From Bacillota bacterium (GTDB lineage: Bacteria > Bacillota > Clostridia > Peptostreptococcales > Acidaminobacteraceae), in NCBI GenBank assembly GCA_030529225.1, contig JAUMXH010000016.1, forward strand, positions 1 through 36,922: 36,922 nt of DNA. Reading direction: 5' to 3'. The notes beneath the pieces were generated by a model. That model saw only the letters and a list, made by a program, of their open reading frames with translations. It was not told where the DNA came from and searched no databases. Shown here piece by piece: positions 1 to 8,671 of this stretch. Every line of letters starts with the position of its first letter. The stretch's first letter is position 1. A program made the translations under genes and the position numbers.

Positions 1-42
1 ATCAAGTTGTATCAGAATACTTCTCCAAGTGTAACATATGTC

Positions 43-71
43 TTGACAACTAAGATTTATTAAATTAAATT
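43..71 (+). promoter_or_regulatory. Putative promoter of the MarR-like gene
   Basis: A perfect -35 box TTGACA (43-48) is followed after 17 bases by TAAATT (66-71), a four-of-six match to the -10 consensus. The surrounding bases are very AT-rich. It lies about 120 bases upstream of the preferred start of the MarR-like gene. An inverted repeat ATGATT/AATCAT (98-103 and 111-116) follows and could be an autoregulatory operator, but this is inference. Confidence 0.4.
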
Positions 72-189
72 TTAAATTTAGGCCTTTTTTTTTGTGTATG
101 ATTATGTTAGAATCATTATTCAAGATAATAAAATCTTTGATTGCAGTGCCGTTGGCATTGCCGTAGCAACAAGAAGAGAGGTTTTGGGA

Positions 190-633
190 TTGGAAAAAGT
201 TATTAGAGATATACACAATAAATTTAAGTTAAATTTCTACAAGAATATTTTTAACGGTTTTGAGGATGGCGAAAATGTCCTAACTCTGACCGAACGCTTT
301 ACCTTGGAAGTCATCGACTCATTGGATCACCCGACGATTACGGAATTGTCAAATTATTTGGGCATTTCTCAACCGAACACAACTTACAAAGCCAATGAAT
401 TGATCAAAAAGGGGTACGTGATTAAAAAGCGTGACGAGTTCGACAAGAGAAGAGTGAGGCTTTACACTACGGAAAAGCTCGGTTCTTATCGTACCAAGAG
501 AAACCTGTATGTTTCGACCTTGATTCAGAAGATCAACGAGTATTTCCCGGAAGAAGAACTGAAGTCACTCGAAGCAATGCTGACTACAATAGAAAAAGAA
601 TTGATGCCGGAAATTCAAACAAAGAATGAATAA
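190..633 (+). CDS. MarR-family winged-helix transcriptional regulator
   Basis: A small DNA-binding regulator whose ligand and targets are unknown. The centre of the protein reads as a winged helix: a helix around ITELSNYLGISQ, a recognition helix with NELIKKGYVIKK, then a wing with DKRRVRLYTTEKL, which is the usual MarR pattern. I chose TTG at 190 because AGAGAGG lies eight bases upstream and the product of 147 residues is the usual MarR length. The frame is open further up to a GTG at 94, but that start has no ribosome site and adds residues with no family likeness. The gene ends 26 bases before the convergent MocR gene, with no clear terminator between. The class is fairly sure; the function is unassigned. 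Confidence 0.75.
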   Translation: MEKVIRDIHNKFKLNFYKNIFNGFEDGENVLTLTERFTLEVIDSLDHPTITELSNYLGISQPNTTYKANELIKKGYVIKKRDEFDKRRVRLYTTEKLGSYRTKRNLYVSTLIQKINEYFPEEELKSLEAMLTTIEKELMPEIQTKNE

Positions 634-659
634 ACTTCTTTCCTTTCAACTTTTTCATC

Positions 660-1967
660 TTATCTAATATAACGCGACAGTATCTTTAAAAGTTCAGAAA
701 GTTTTTGATTCATTTCACTTAAACTCAAATTTCTAACATCTATTTTCAAGTATTCGTAAGGACAGTTCCCAATGTAGCAATCCTCCAGGAAATCGACTTT
801 GTAACGATTCGCTATGGCCTTTTTCAGGCGAGCGACCTTTGCGATTTCCTTGATTCTGAATACCGCCTTGGTATCGTATACAATCGCATCATCCAACTGA
901 TGGGTTTGTAGGACGTGACGCAGGGCGGCATTTTTTTCGGCGTGAATGGACACCAGTCGGTCCCTGTGCTTGCGGAACATGCCGTTGTCAATATACAGGG
1001 AAAACGCCTTCTGAATCAGGTAGTTGGTATCGTAATCCATCAGACCCTTATGTTTCAGAAATTCCTCGGTCAAGGCCTTCGGCATCACGACCAGGGCGAT
1101 CCTCAAAGAGGGAAAGACAATCGATGAGAAGGACTTGAGATAGATCACGCGATCGGAGACATCGTAATAGTGCAGGGGCAACGAGGCACCGGTCTCAAAA
1201 TCCGCCATATAATCATCTTCCACGATGTAAACGCCGTACTTGCTCGCCAAGTCCACCAGCCTCATTTTCTCTTCTTCCCGGTAACTCGAACCCAGCGGAT
1301 AGTGCATCAGAGAGACCGTGTAAAAGAACTTAATGTTCCCCTTCGCAAAGAGCTCTTCCAGCCTCTTCCAGTCCGGTTCCCCCGGGCTTCGCTCGACGGT
1401 CTCATACGGAATTCCGAGCTCTTTGACCATCTTGTTCATCCTGTCATAGCCCGGCTGCTCCAACAATATGACCCTGCGCTCGTTGTGAAAGTCCATGGTG
1501 CTCAGTATGTAGAGGGCCTGCTGGGCTCCGGAGGTCACAAAGACCTGCTCCTTTTTGGTGTAGACGCTGTAAGAGGGCAGCGTTTGATAAAAAGAGTGAA
1601 GCAGATCGCTCAAGCCCCTCTCATCCGGCTTGTTGTCGAAGAGGTATTTATCACGGCTGTGCAGGACCTGATTCAGGCAGGTGCTGAAGTCGCCGAAGGG
1701 GAACTGCGCCAGGTCGGGCAGGGAGTTCTTAAAGTCGGTCTCCTCCCCTTGCTTGGAGATGTCGCTCAAAACGTAGTGGCCGCTCTTCGGAACCGCGTAG
1801 AGGAGCTGCTCCTTCACCAACTGCTCCAAGGCGCGCAAAACCGTGCCCTTGCTGCAGGCGTACCGCGCGGACAGGTCTCTGACCGAGGCTATCTTATCGC
1901 CCTGCTTCAGCTCCCCCCTCCTCATCGCCTCGGAAATCTCATTGACGAGCGTCTCATACTTCTTCAT
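660..1967 (-). CDS. MocR/PdxR-like GntR regulator with aminotransferase-like domain
   Basis: A predicted transcription factor of 435 residues joining an N-terminal GntR winged helix (about 1-70) to a fold-type I aminotransferase-like domain (about 95-430). In MocR proteins the second domain senses PLP or amines. It is divergent from a B6 kinase gene and an ECF transporter gene, so control of vitamin B6 salvage, as for PdxR, is the natural inference. Family landmarks present are PLG near 224-226, EDDY at 250-253 and PSLRI at 286-290. The expected Schiff-base lysine in the F-S-K motif is Ser282 (codon TCG, 1122-1124), so covalent PLP binding looks impossible. The ATG at 1967 is preferred over upstream in-frame codons because AAGGGGAAAGGG precedes it and the GntR domain begins there. 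Confidence 0.85.
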   Translation of the reverse strand: MKKYETLVNEISEAMRRGELKQGDKIASVRDLSARYACSKGTVLRALEQLVKEQLLYAVPKSGHYVLSDISKQGEETDFKNSLPDLAQFPFGDFSTCLNQVLHSRDKYLFDNKPDERGLSDLLHSFYQTLPSYSVYTKKEQVFVTSGAQQALYILSTMDFHNERRVILLEQPGYDRMNKMVKELGIPYETVERSPGEPDWKRLEELFAKGNIKFFYTVSLMHYPLGSSYREEEKMRLVDLASKYGVYIVEDDYMADFETGASLPLHYYDVSDRVIYLKSFSSIVFPSLRIALVVMPKALTEEFLKHKGLMDYDTNYLIQKAFSLYIDNGMFRKHRDRLVSIHAEKNAALRHVLQTHQLDDAIVYDTKAVFRIKEIAKVARLKKAIANRYKVDFLEDCYIGNCPYEYLKIDVRNLSLSEMNQKLSELLKILSRYIR

Positions 1968-1991
1968 CCCTTTCCCCTTCCAAAAGATTCT

Positions 1992-2009
1992 ATCTGTACC
2001 GGTACAGAT
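1992..2009. promoter_or_regulatory. 18-base perfect palindrome, candidate MocR operator
   Basis: ATCTGTACC followed by GGTACAGAT is a perfect palindrome containing two GTAC cores. It lies between the MocR start codon and the divergent promoter region, where an autoregulatory site would be expected. Two further GTAC-centred symmetrical elements lie at 2023-2052 and 2061-2070 (TAAGTACTTA). MocR proteins are known to bind repeated short sites between divergent genes. Binding here is inferred. Confidence 0.6.
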
Positions 2010-2022
2010 GCCTCCGAACAGC

Positions 2023-2052
2023 ATTGTACTACAAGGTCGCTTAGAGTACAAT
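2023..2052. promoter_or_regulatory. Symmetrical divergent promoter for the MocR and B6 kinase genes
   Basis: ATTGTACT (2023-2030) and AGTACAAT (2045-2052) are exact inverted repeats. Read rightward they give TTGTAC, 17 bases, then TACAAT, a plausible promoter for the kinase gene at 2089. Read leftward the same bases give the same boxes for the MocR gene. One regulator bound here could block both directions. The -10 boxes are good (five of six) and the -35 boxes are weak, as expected for a promoter with an activator. Confidence 0.55.
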
Positions 2053-2088
2053 ACCCCCTGTAAGTACTTATCGTGAATTGGGGGACCC

Positions 2089-2967
2089 ATGCATCAAAAG
2101 AGAGATTCGAAACGCATTCTCTTGGCAAATGACCTGGCGGGAATCGGCAAAGTGGCCTTGAGCAACGCGATTCCAATTATGGCCTGCGCCGAGATCGAAA
2201 CCGGCATCCTTCCGACGGTGATTCTCTCGTCTCATACCGGTGGATTTCCGGATATTTTTATAGACGATTACACCCGCGGAATGCTCGGATTTTTAAAGCA
2301 GTGGAGAGGCTTGCCGCTCCGATACGACGCCATTGTCACAGGATACCTGAAATCACAGGAGCAAATCGACATCCTCCTGGCCTTCTCAGAGGAGGCAAAG
2401 CAGACGGGGACCCTTTTGATTGTCGATCCGATCATGGCCGACAACGGTTCGTTTTACAGCGGTTTTGACCAAGCTTATGCCGAAAAGATGAAGGTGCTCT
2501 GTCAATCGGCGGACTACCTGATTCCCAACATCAGCGAGGCCTGCATCCTGACCGGGACGGAACTCAGAAGCGATGCCCGCTACAGCGAGGCGGAGATTGA
2601 CCGCATAGTCGGGAAACTCCCGGACTTCGGTTCCAAAAGGATCATCATCACCGGGATTGCAATGCGTCCGAACGAGCTGGGGACGGCGTTTTACGACCCG
2701 GAAGCGGGTTGCACGGACTATGTGTTCACCCCGGAATTGCCTCATAAATTTTACGGCACCGGAGACCTCTTCACCTCCATTCTCTCCGCTTGCGCCGTAA
2801 AGGGGATAGACTTAAAACGATCGCTCGAATTCGCGGTCGCCTGGCTGGACAGCTGTTTGCGTTACACCTTGGAGGCGGGGCGGGATCTTCGCTACGGCGT
2901 CCTGTATGAACCGTTTTTAAAGGATTTCATAGAGGGGATTCGCGCATTGGAGCGTGAAGAAGAATGA
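2089..2967 (+). CDS. Pyridoxal/pyridoxamine kinase-like protein (ribokinase superfamily)
   Basis: A 292-residue kinase predicted to phosphorylate pyridoxal, pyridoxine or pyridoxamine at the 5-prime hydroxyl in the cytoplasm, making PLP from salvaged vitamin. It has the PdxK/PdxY layout: an N-terminal strand and a GIGK.AL.NAIP segment near 17-30, the SSHTGG element near 47-52, DPIM near 103-106, NISEA near 142-146, and the ribokinase catalytic GTGDLF near 223-228 whose Asp is the base. The ATG at 2089 follows GGGGG in the leader. The next gene, 37 bases downstream, encodes an ECF substrate-binding membrane protein, and the divergent gene is a PdxR-like regulator; all three point to B6. A hydroxymethylpyrimidine kinase role is the main alternative. 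Confidence 0.82.
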   Translation: MHQKRDSKRILLANDLAGIGKVALSNAIPIMACAEIETGILPTVILSSHTGGFPDIFIDDYTRGMLGFLKQWRGLPLRYDAIVTGYLKSQEQIDILLAFSEEAKQTGTLLIVDPIMADNGSFYSGFDQAYAEKMKVLCQSADYLIPNISEACILTGTELRSDARYSEAEIDRIVGKLPDFGSKRIIITGIAMRPNELGTAFYDPEAGCTDYVFTPELPHKFYGTGDLFTSILSACAVKGIDLKRSLEFAVAWLDSCLRYTLEAGRDLRYGVLYEPFLKDFIEGIRALEREEE

Positions 2968-3004
2968 GAAAGAAAGACTTGAATAGAAAGGTAAGGAGCA
3001 AGTT

Positions 3005-3577
3005 ATGCAGACAAATCAAACGATAAAAAGAAAGGGCTTTACCATCCTGGACATGGTTCAGGTGGCGGTCTTTGCGGCAATTATTTTTATTACCATCGCC
3101 ATTCCGTTTTTGCGGGTTCCCATAGGGCCTCAGATGGTACACTTCGGGAACGCCATGGTACTGATCGGCGCCCTGATCTTCGGATCCAAAAAAGGGGCGA
3201 TGGCGGCGAGCATCGGACTCTTTCTGTTCGACGCGACCCACGGCTGGCTTTCGGTCGCTTGGATTACCGTGCTGGAATCGGTCATCGTCTGCCTCGTGGT
3301 CTACGGCCTTTACGAAAAGCTTTTGAAGAGGAACGATAAGTTGCAGAACATCATCCTCATTTCGATCGCCGCGGCCATCACAAAGATCATCCTGAACTTG
3401 CTGAAGTACACCTTTATGAAAGGGATGCTGGTACAGGGATTGTCTCTGTTTCCCGCCTTCCTCTTCGCCCTCGGCGAGATTACCGGAACCTTCGGCTCGG
3501 CCATCCTGACCATGGTGACGGTTCCCATCCTCTACAGCATGTTGAAGCCGATTCTGAAAAAAACAAAGCAAATCTAA
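3005..3577 (+). CDS. ECF transporter S component, probably for vitamin B6
   Basis: A 190-residue integral membrane protein with five or six hydrophobic segments, of the ECF S-component type. It would bind a vitamin outside the cell and deliver it through shared EcfA/EcfT energising subunits, which are not encoded in this window. Features seen are the first membrane segment near 17-36, the GPQMVHFGNAMV stretch typical of S components, a GSKKGAMAASIG loop, and a basic C-terminus. It follows the B6 kinase gene closely with an AAGGAG ribosome site and is the last gene before a strong terminator, so a pyridoxine (PdxU-type) substrate is inferred from context. Thiamine precursors are the alternative. 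Confidence 0.8.
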   Translation: MQTNQTIKRKGFTILDMVQVAVFAAIIFITIAIPFLRVPIGPQMVHFGNAMVLIGALIFGSKKGAMAASIGLFLFDATHGWLSVAWITVLESVIVCLVVYGLYEKLLKRNDKLQNIILISIAAAITKIILNLLKYTFMKGMLVQGLSLFPAFLFALGEITGTFGSAILTMVTVPILYSMLKPILKKTKQI

Positions 3578-3599
3578 GACAAGTTCTTCTGTAAAAAGG

Positions 3600-3637
3600 A
3601 ATAGGTTCCGAGTCATTCGGAACCTATTCTTTTTTTG
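3600..3637. terminator. Bidirectional terminator between the B6 operon and ftsY
   Basis: A 12-base-pair perfect stem AATAGGTTCCGA/TCGGAACCTATT (3600-3611 and 3617-3628) with a five-base loop is followed by a run of T to 3636. Upstream of the stem an A-rich run gives T residues on the other strand, so it can serve both the B6 operon and the convergent ftsY operon. Confidence 0.9.
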
Positions 3638-3684
3638 TCTGATTGTTATTTGTGATCTCTCTGTCCGGCTACATGCCGTCCTAC

Positions 3685-5067
3685 TTAGATGTTTAGAATC
3701 GCGCTCGCGTAGGCATCGGGGTCAAAGGTCTGTAAGTCCTCAATCTTTTCGCCCACACCGACCAATTTGACCGGGATTCCGAGCTCGCTCTTAATCGCGA
3801 ACACGAAGCCGCCCTTGGCGGTTCCGTCCAGTTTGGTCAAAACCAAGCCCGTGATCCCCGCGCTCTGTAGGAACTCCTTGGCCTGGTTGACCGCGTTTTG
3901 TCCGGTCGTCGCATCCAAGACCAGGAGAACTTCCTTATGTGCCTCCGGATATTCCCGCTCTATGATGCGGAACATCTTGTTCAATTCATTCATCAGGTTG
4001 ACCTTGTTGTGCAGTCTTCCCGCGGTGTCGCAGATCAACACGTCGGCCTTCTTCGCCTGGGCGGACTTGATGCCGTCGAAGATGACCGCCGACGGGTCCG
4101 AGCCCTCGCTGTGGGCGACAAAGCCGACGTCCGCGCGCTCCGCCCAAACTCTGAGCTGGTCGATCGCGGCGGCCCTGAAGGTGTCCGCCGCAGCCAAAAC
4201 GACCTTCTTGCCCTCCTGTTTAAAGCGGTGCGAAATCTTCCCGATACTGGTCGTTTTGCCGGCCCCGTTGACCCCGATTACCAGGATGACGGTCGGGCTC
4301 GACGGCGCGATCTCAAAGTTCGCCTCGGCCCGCAAATAGTCGGCCATGACGTCCTTCAAGACGCCCTTGACCAAGGAAGCGTCCTTGATTTTTCGCTTCG
4401 CGAGCTCGTCTCTGAGCCGGTCTATCAGTTCCATCGTGCACTGCATGCCGATGTCCGCCGTGACCAGGATGTCCTCAATCTCTTCATAGAGGTCCTCGTC
4501 GATTTCACGGTAATTATTCAAAAGGTTGTCGAGCTGATCGCCGATTTTTTTCCGGGTCTTGTTCAAACCGGAAAACAAGGAGCGGAAGGCCCCCATTTTC
4601 TTCTCCTCGGGCGCAAGGGCCTGCGCTTGCTCAGCAGGCTCCTCCGGCGCTACATACTGCTCCGAGTCTTTCGGCTCCTCCTCCGGTTCAGCAGCTTCTT
4701 CCGGCTCATCCGAATCCTCCGACTCGGCCTGCAGAGCAAGCGCAGGAAGCGCTGCAGCTTCCCCGCTCTCGCCCTGTTCAAACACCTGTACCTCTTCGAC
4801 GCTCTCGTCCAAAGGAGCCTCCGACGCTTGGCAAGGCGCTTCCTGCTCCTCGCCCGCGAGGGCAGGCCCTTCGGCAGGCGCCTCCGAAGCACCCGATTCT
4901 TCCGCGTCCTCAAAAGGCGCTTCGGCTGCATCCGCTTCGGCTTCGCTCGCTTCGGCTACGTCCACCTCGCCATCCTCCGCTTCCTGCTCGGCGGATTCGG
5001 CTTCCTGCTCCAAGATCTGCTCTTCTACTTCTTCATTCTTCTTTTTTCTTTTAAACCATCCGAACAT
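3685..5067 (-). CDS. ftsY: Signal recognition particle receptor FtsY with long acidic N-terminus
   Basis: The membrane-associated GTPase that docks the signal recognition particle at the Sec translocon. The NG domain is complete: P-loop GVNGAGKT at 265-272, DTFRAAA at 295-301, DTAGR at 347-351 and TKLD at 411-414. The protein is 460 residues because residues about 11-155 form an A domain made almost wholly of Glu, Ala, Asp, Ser and Pro. The first ten residues (MFGWFKRKKK) are a basic aromatic patch that can touch the membrane. The ATG at 5067 has TAGGAGG upstream, within the nine bases after smc, so it is the last gene of rnc–smc–ftsY. ylxM and ffh, which often follow, are absent. Confidence 0.97.
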   Translation of the reverse strand: MFGWFKRKKKNEEVEEQILEQEAESAEQEAEDGEVDVAEASEAEADAAEAPFEDAEESGASEAPAEGPALAGEEQEAPCQASEAPLDESVEEVQVFEQGESGEAAALPALALQAESEDSDEPEEAAEPEEEPKDSEQYVAPEEPAEQAQALAPEEKKMGAFRSLFSGLNKTRKKIGDQLDNLLNNYREIDEDLYEEIEDILVTADIGMQCTMELIDRLRDELAKRKIKDASLVKGVLKDVMADYLRAEANFEIAPSSPTVILVIGVNGAGKTTSIGKISHRFKQEGKKVVLAAADTFRAAAIDQLRVWAERADVGFVAHSEGSDPSAVIFDGIKSAQAKKADVLICDTAGRLHNKVNLMNELNKMFRIIEREYPEAHKEVLLVLDATTGQNAVNQAKEFLQSAGITGLVLTKLDGTAKGGFVFAIKSELGIPVKLVGVGEKIEDLQTFDPDAYASAILNI

Positions 5068-5076
5068 AATTGCCTC

Positions 5077-8000
5077 CTAAGCTTCCTCGTATGTTCCGTC
5101 CGTCAACTTTAACGAAAGTATCTCACTGATCCCCTTTTCCTTCATCGTCACCCCGTAGAGGGAATCCGCTATCTTAATCGTCCCCTTCCTGTGGCTGATG
5201 ATGATGAATTGGGAGTCTCTCTTGTAGCCGCTCAAAAAATTGGAAAAGAGCGCGATGTTTCTGTCGTCCAGGGCCGCCTCGATCTCATCCAGGATGCAGA
5301 AGGGCGCCGGCTTGGTCTTTAAAATGGCAAAGAGAATCGCGATCGCGGTCAGTGCCTTCTCTCCGCCGCTCAGAAGTTCCAAGGTCTGGAGTTTCTTTCC
5401 CGGCGGCTGGGCATTGATGATGATTTCCGCGTCCAGGACGTCTTCGCCCTCCTCCAGCTCTATGGTCGCAATCCCGCCGCGGAAGAGGTCCCGAAAGGTC
5501 GTCTTAAACTTTTCGTTGATGTCGTCCAGGCTCTCCCGGAAGCTCACGCGCATCTTCTCGTCCATATCCTTGATGATGGCTTGCAGCTTTTCCAAACTCT
5601 CCTGCAAGTCGTTCTTCTGAGAGCTCATGAACGCATAACGGTCGGAAACCTCCCTGTACTCCTCAATCGCGAGCAGGTTCACATCGCCGATCTCCTCCAA
5701 CTTTTTTTTGTACGAATGAAGCAGGGTCTTGGCGCTGCTGTAAGAGATCTCCGTCTTGAACTCCAAGGCGCCCGCATAGGATAACCGGTAGCTTTCCCAA
5801 AGGGCATTCTCCTGATTTTCCAACCTGGTCTCCAACTTGCCGCTCTGAATCCGAATTCCGTACATGCTGTCCTTCAATTCATTCAGCGCCTTCTCCAGCT
5901 CTTTAAAGCGTGCGTATTCCGCTCCGTTCTTCTCGTTCAATTTTGTGAGCTCGATTTCTACCTGATGCAGGTCCTTGGAAACCTGCACCCTCTCCTCACT
6001 GTTTTTTCGGATGCTCTCCTGCAAGCTTTCCCGCTCTTCTTCCCGGTCTTTGATTTGCTTTAGCACCAAATCCCGCTCGATGCCGCACTCGTTGGCTTCC
6101 CGTTCCGCACTTTGGAGCTTTTGCAAAAAGGTATCCCGCTGCAACTCGGCATTCTTGCGTTCAAAGTCCAACTTGTTGCCCTCTATGCTCTTCGCATTGA
6201 TCTGATCCTGAAGGGCAAGGTTCTTTTTGCGGAGCTGGTCGATTTCCTCCTTCAGGCTGTCGGTGTCGACGGATTGTCTCTCGTTCTTGTCCCGTAGGGC
6301 AAGTTCGCTCTCTCTGTTTTCCCGCAGGCGCTCTTCGAGCGAAAGCTGCCGCTCTCGTTCGGCATCCCGCTCCTCTTCCTGCGACTTTTGCGCCTCCACG
6401 CCCCCGCTCAAGCTCCTGCGCTCGGCATCCAGGAGGGCCGTGGCCGACATCTTCTTTTCTTTGAGAACATCGAGCTCTCCCTGCAGGGCGCCCAGGCGAT
6501 CCAAAAGAGCCTGCACGTCCTGAATCCGGGCTTCCCGCCTCCGACTCCGTTCCGCAAGGGCCTCCGTTTTTGCCTCGATTTGCGCTTCGAGCTCCTTCAG
6601 CCTCCTCTTGTCCGAGAACAGCGTAGGGCGCCTCTTTTTATGCGATCCGCCCGAGACCGTTCCCCCCACGTTGACGACCTCGCCCTGCAAGGTGACCAGC
6701 TTGTAGCCGCTCGGAGCGTCGACGATGGCCCTCTTGGCAGCATCCAAATCCTCGACAAAGCTGACATTGTAAAGAAGGTAACGGATTGCAGGCTCCACCG
6801 CCTCGTCACAGTCGATGAAGTCCATCGCGTGCCCGCAGAGGCCCTCAAAATCATCCAAGTCCAGGATTTCGTTGGCCCTGATCCCGTCCAGGGGCAAGAA
6901 GCTCTGGCGCCCCAACTGCTCCCTCTTCAGAAATTCAATATACTTTTTGGCCGAATCAAAATCCGCGGTGACGATGTTCTCGGCCCTGGCCCCCAAAATT
7001 TGCTCCAGGGCGAGCTCGTACTCCTTGTCGATGCTGATGAGAGAGGCGACCGTTCCGTAGACCGAGGAATCCCGCTTCGCCTCCTGCAGAACCGCTCTTG
7101 CGGCATCGGTCATGCCTTCGTGGTTTTCTATCCGCTTTTCCAGGATTTCCTTGTTGGAAATCGCCTCATTTTTCTCGGTTTGAAGACGATAGGTCTCATT
7201 TTCAAGCTTATCGATCTCGATTCTCGCTTCGGAAATCTGCGACTCCAAGTCGCTTTTCCGCTCCCGCAAGTCCCTCTCTTCCCGCTCAAAGGCGTTGATT
7301 TCCTTTTGGATGCCCTCGAGTTCCAAGAGGGCGCCCTGCCGATGCTCCTGCCCCTGCCGAATCCGGAGCTCCAGCTCCGTAACCTTTTTCTCCGCCTGTT
7401 CGCTCAGGATTCTGAGTTCGGCCCTCTCTATCTCGAGCTTGCCGAGCTGATCAAAAAAGTCCCTTCGCTCCGCCTTAATCAAGGCGAGCTTTGCGGTTCG
7501 ATCGTTCAATTCCCGGTTGTTCCGATCAAAGTCCTCCTTGATCCGCTCAATCTCCCGCTTCTTTTCTTCGTAAGCAGAGGAAGATGCCCCCACGGCCTCC
7601 TCCAGACTTCCCTTCTCTCCTTCGGCCTCGCTCAGGAAGAGCCGGATGGATTCCAGTTTCCGATCCAGTTCCGCGCGGCGAAGCGAAGACTGTTCGCTCC
7701 GCTCCTCCAGCAGCTTGAAGCGTCCCTCCAGCTGAATCAGATCCTTCTCCAGGTCTATCTTTTTCTCGGCGAGGCTCTGCTTTTGCAGCTTCCTCTCGTC
7801 CATCTCCGTCCTGAGCGTTCCGAGCCCCTCTTTGGAGTGAAGGAGGCTTTGTGTCGTCGTTTCGCTCTCCCCTTCCAGGCGCGCCAGGTCTCTCTCATAG
7901 CTTGAGAGGTCCTCTCTGATCCTGTCTATCTCCTGAAGGATGACGCTGATTTCGACGCTCTTCAGCTCCTGCTTGACTTGCAAATACTCGGTCGCCTTCT

Positions 8001-8625
8001 CGCTCTGTTCCTTCAGCGGGCCGACCCTCAGCTCCAGCTCGGAGGTGAGGTCCTGAATCCGCTCCAGGTGGGAATGGGTTCGCTCGAGCTTTCTTGCGGC
8101 CTCTTCCTTCCTGTTCTTGTACTTGGCAATTCCGCTCGCCTCTTCAAAGATTGCCCTCCTGTCCTCCTTACCCGAAGACAAAAGTTTGTCTATCCTGCCC
8201 TGACCGATGATCGAGTAACCCTCGACGCCGACCCCGGTATCGAGGAAGAGCTCCTTGATGTCTTTGAGACGGCAGCTCGTGCCGTTGATTGAGTACTGAC
8301 TCTCCCCCGAGCGATAGAGCCGCCTTAAAATGCTGACTTCTTCGTAGGGCAAATCGACGATCTTCTCCGAATTGTCGAGGACCACGACGACTTCGGCGTA
8401 ACCCAGGGCATCCCGGCTGACCGTCCCGTTAAAAATGACGTCGGTCATCTGCTTGCCTCGAAGCGACTTGTAACTCTGCTCGCCCAGGACCCAGCGGAAC
8501 GCGTCCGTAATGTTGCTCTTCCCGCTTCCGTTCGGCCCGACGACGCAGGAAATGCCGCGATCGAAGTCGATGACCGTCTTGTCTGCAAAACTTTTAAACC
8601 CTTTTAACTCAATCTTTTTTAACAA
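5077..8625 (-). CDS. smc: Chromosome segregation ATPase SMC
   Basis: The condensin-type ATPase that organises and separates chromosomes, acting as a dimer with ScpA and ScpB (not seen here). At 1182 residues it has family length. The N-terminal head carries Walker A GPNGSGKSN at 30-38; two long coiled coils flank a hinge at about 515-680 (with the GGTVSGGS turn); the C-terminal head has the LSGGEKA signature from 1085 and the Walker B segment with DE at 1113-1114, read as DEIEAALDD. The start is TTG at 8625, with GAGGG seven bases upstream; a nearby ATG at 8629 is out of frame. It lies 46 bases downstream of rnc and nine bases upstream of ftsY, so all three are probably one transcript. Confidence 0.97.
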   Translation of the reverse strand: MLKKIELKGFKSFADKTVIDFDRGISCVVGPNGSGKSNITDAFRWVLGEQSYKSLRGKQMTDVIFNGTVSRDALGYAEVVVVLDNSEKIVDLPYEEVSILRRLYRSGESQYSINGTSCRLKDIKELFLDTGVGVEGYSIIGQGRIDKLLSSGKEDRRAIFEEASGIAKYKNRKEEAARKLERTHSHLERIQDLTSELELRVGPLKEQSEKATEYLQVKQELKSVEISVILQEIDRIREDLSSYERDLARLEGESETTTQSLLHSKEGLGTLRTEMDERKLQKQSLAEKKIDLEKDLIQLEGRFKLLEERSEQSSLRRAELDRKLESIRLFLSEAEGEKGSLEEAVGASSSAYEEKKREIERIKEDFDRNNRELNDRTAKLALIKAERRDFFDQLGKLEIERAELRILSEQAEKKVTELELRIRQGQEHRQGALLELEGIQKEINAFEREERDLRERKSDLESQISEARIEIDKLENETYRLQTEKNEAISNKEILEKRIENHEGMTDAARAVLQEAKRDSSVYGTVASLISIDKEYELALEQILGARAENIVTADFDSAKKYIEFLKREQLGRQSFLPLDGIRANEILDLDDFEGLCGHAMDFIDCDEAVEPAIRYLLYNVSFVEDLDAAKRAIVDAPSGYKLVTLQGEVVNVGGTVSGGSHKKRRPTLFSDKRRLKELEAQIEAKTEALAERSRRREARIQDVQALLDRLGALQGELDVLKEKKMSATALLDAERRSLSGGVEAQKSQEEERDAERERQLSLEERLRENRESELALRDKNERQSVDTDSLKEEIDQLRKKNLALQDQINAKSIEGNKLDFERKNAELQRDTFLQKLQSAEREANECGIERDLVLKQIKDREEERESLQESIRKNSEERVQVSKDLHQVEIELTKLNEKNGAEYARFKELEKALNELKDSMYGIRIQSGKLETRLENQENALWESYRLSYAGALEFKTEISYSSAKTLLHSYKKKLEEIGDVNLLAIEEYREVSDRYAFMSSQKNDLQESLEKLQAIIKDMDEKMRVSFRESLDDINEKFKTTFRDLFRGGIATIELEEGEDVLDAEIIINAQPPGKKLQTLELLSGGEKALTAIAILFAILKTKPAPFCILDEIEAALDDRNIALFSNFLSGYKRDSQFIIISHRKGTIKIADSLYGVTMKEKGISEILSLKLTDGTYEEA

Positions 8626-8671
8626 ACATCTACCCTCAGAATGATGAACGGCACTCCCAATCCTGTGCCGC

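Noticed and set aside
1170..2063. A 297-codon plus-strand frame opposite the MocR gene
   Set aside because: It is antisense to a clear MocR protein and would cover the divergent promoter region.
3898..5112. A 404-codon plus-strand frame and Ser/Ala-rich frames opposite ftsY
   Set aside because: Low-complexity shadow of the acidic FtsY region, with no independent start signal.
6388..7905. A 505-codon open frame on the plus strand
   Set aside because: It is antisense to the smc coiled coil, has no ribosome site or recognisable domain, and results from the codon bias of smc.
8623..8629. ATG at 8629 as the smc start
   Set aside because: It is out of frame with smc; TTG at 8625 gives the conserved MLKKIELKGFKSF start.
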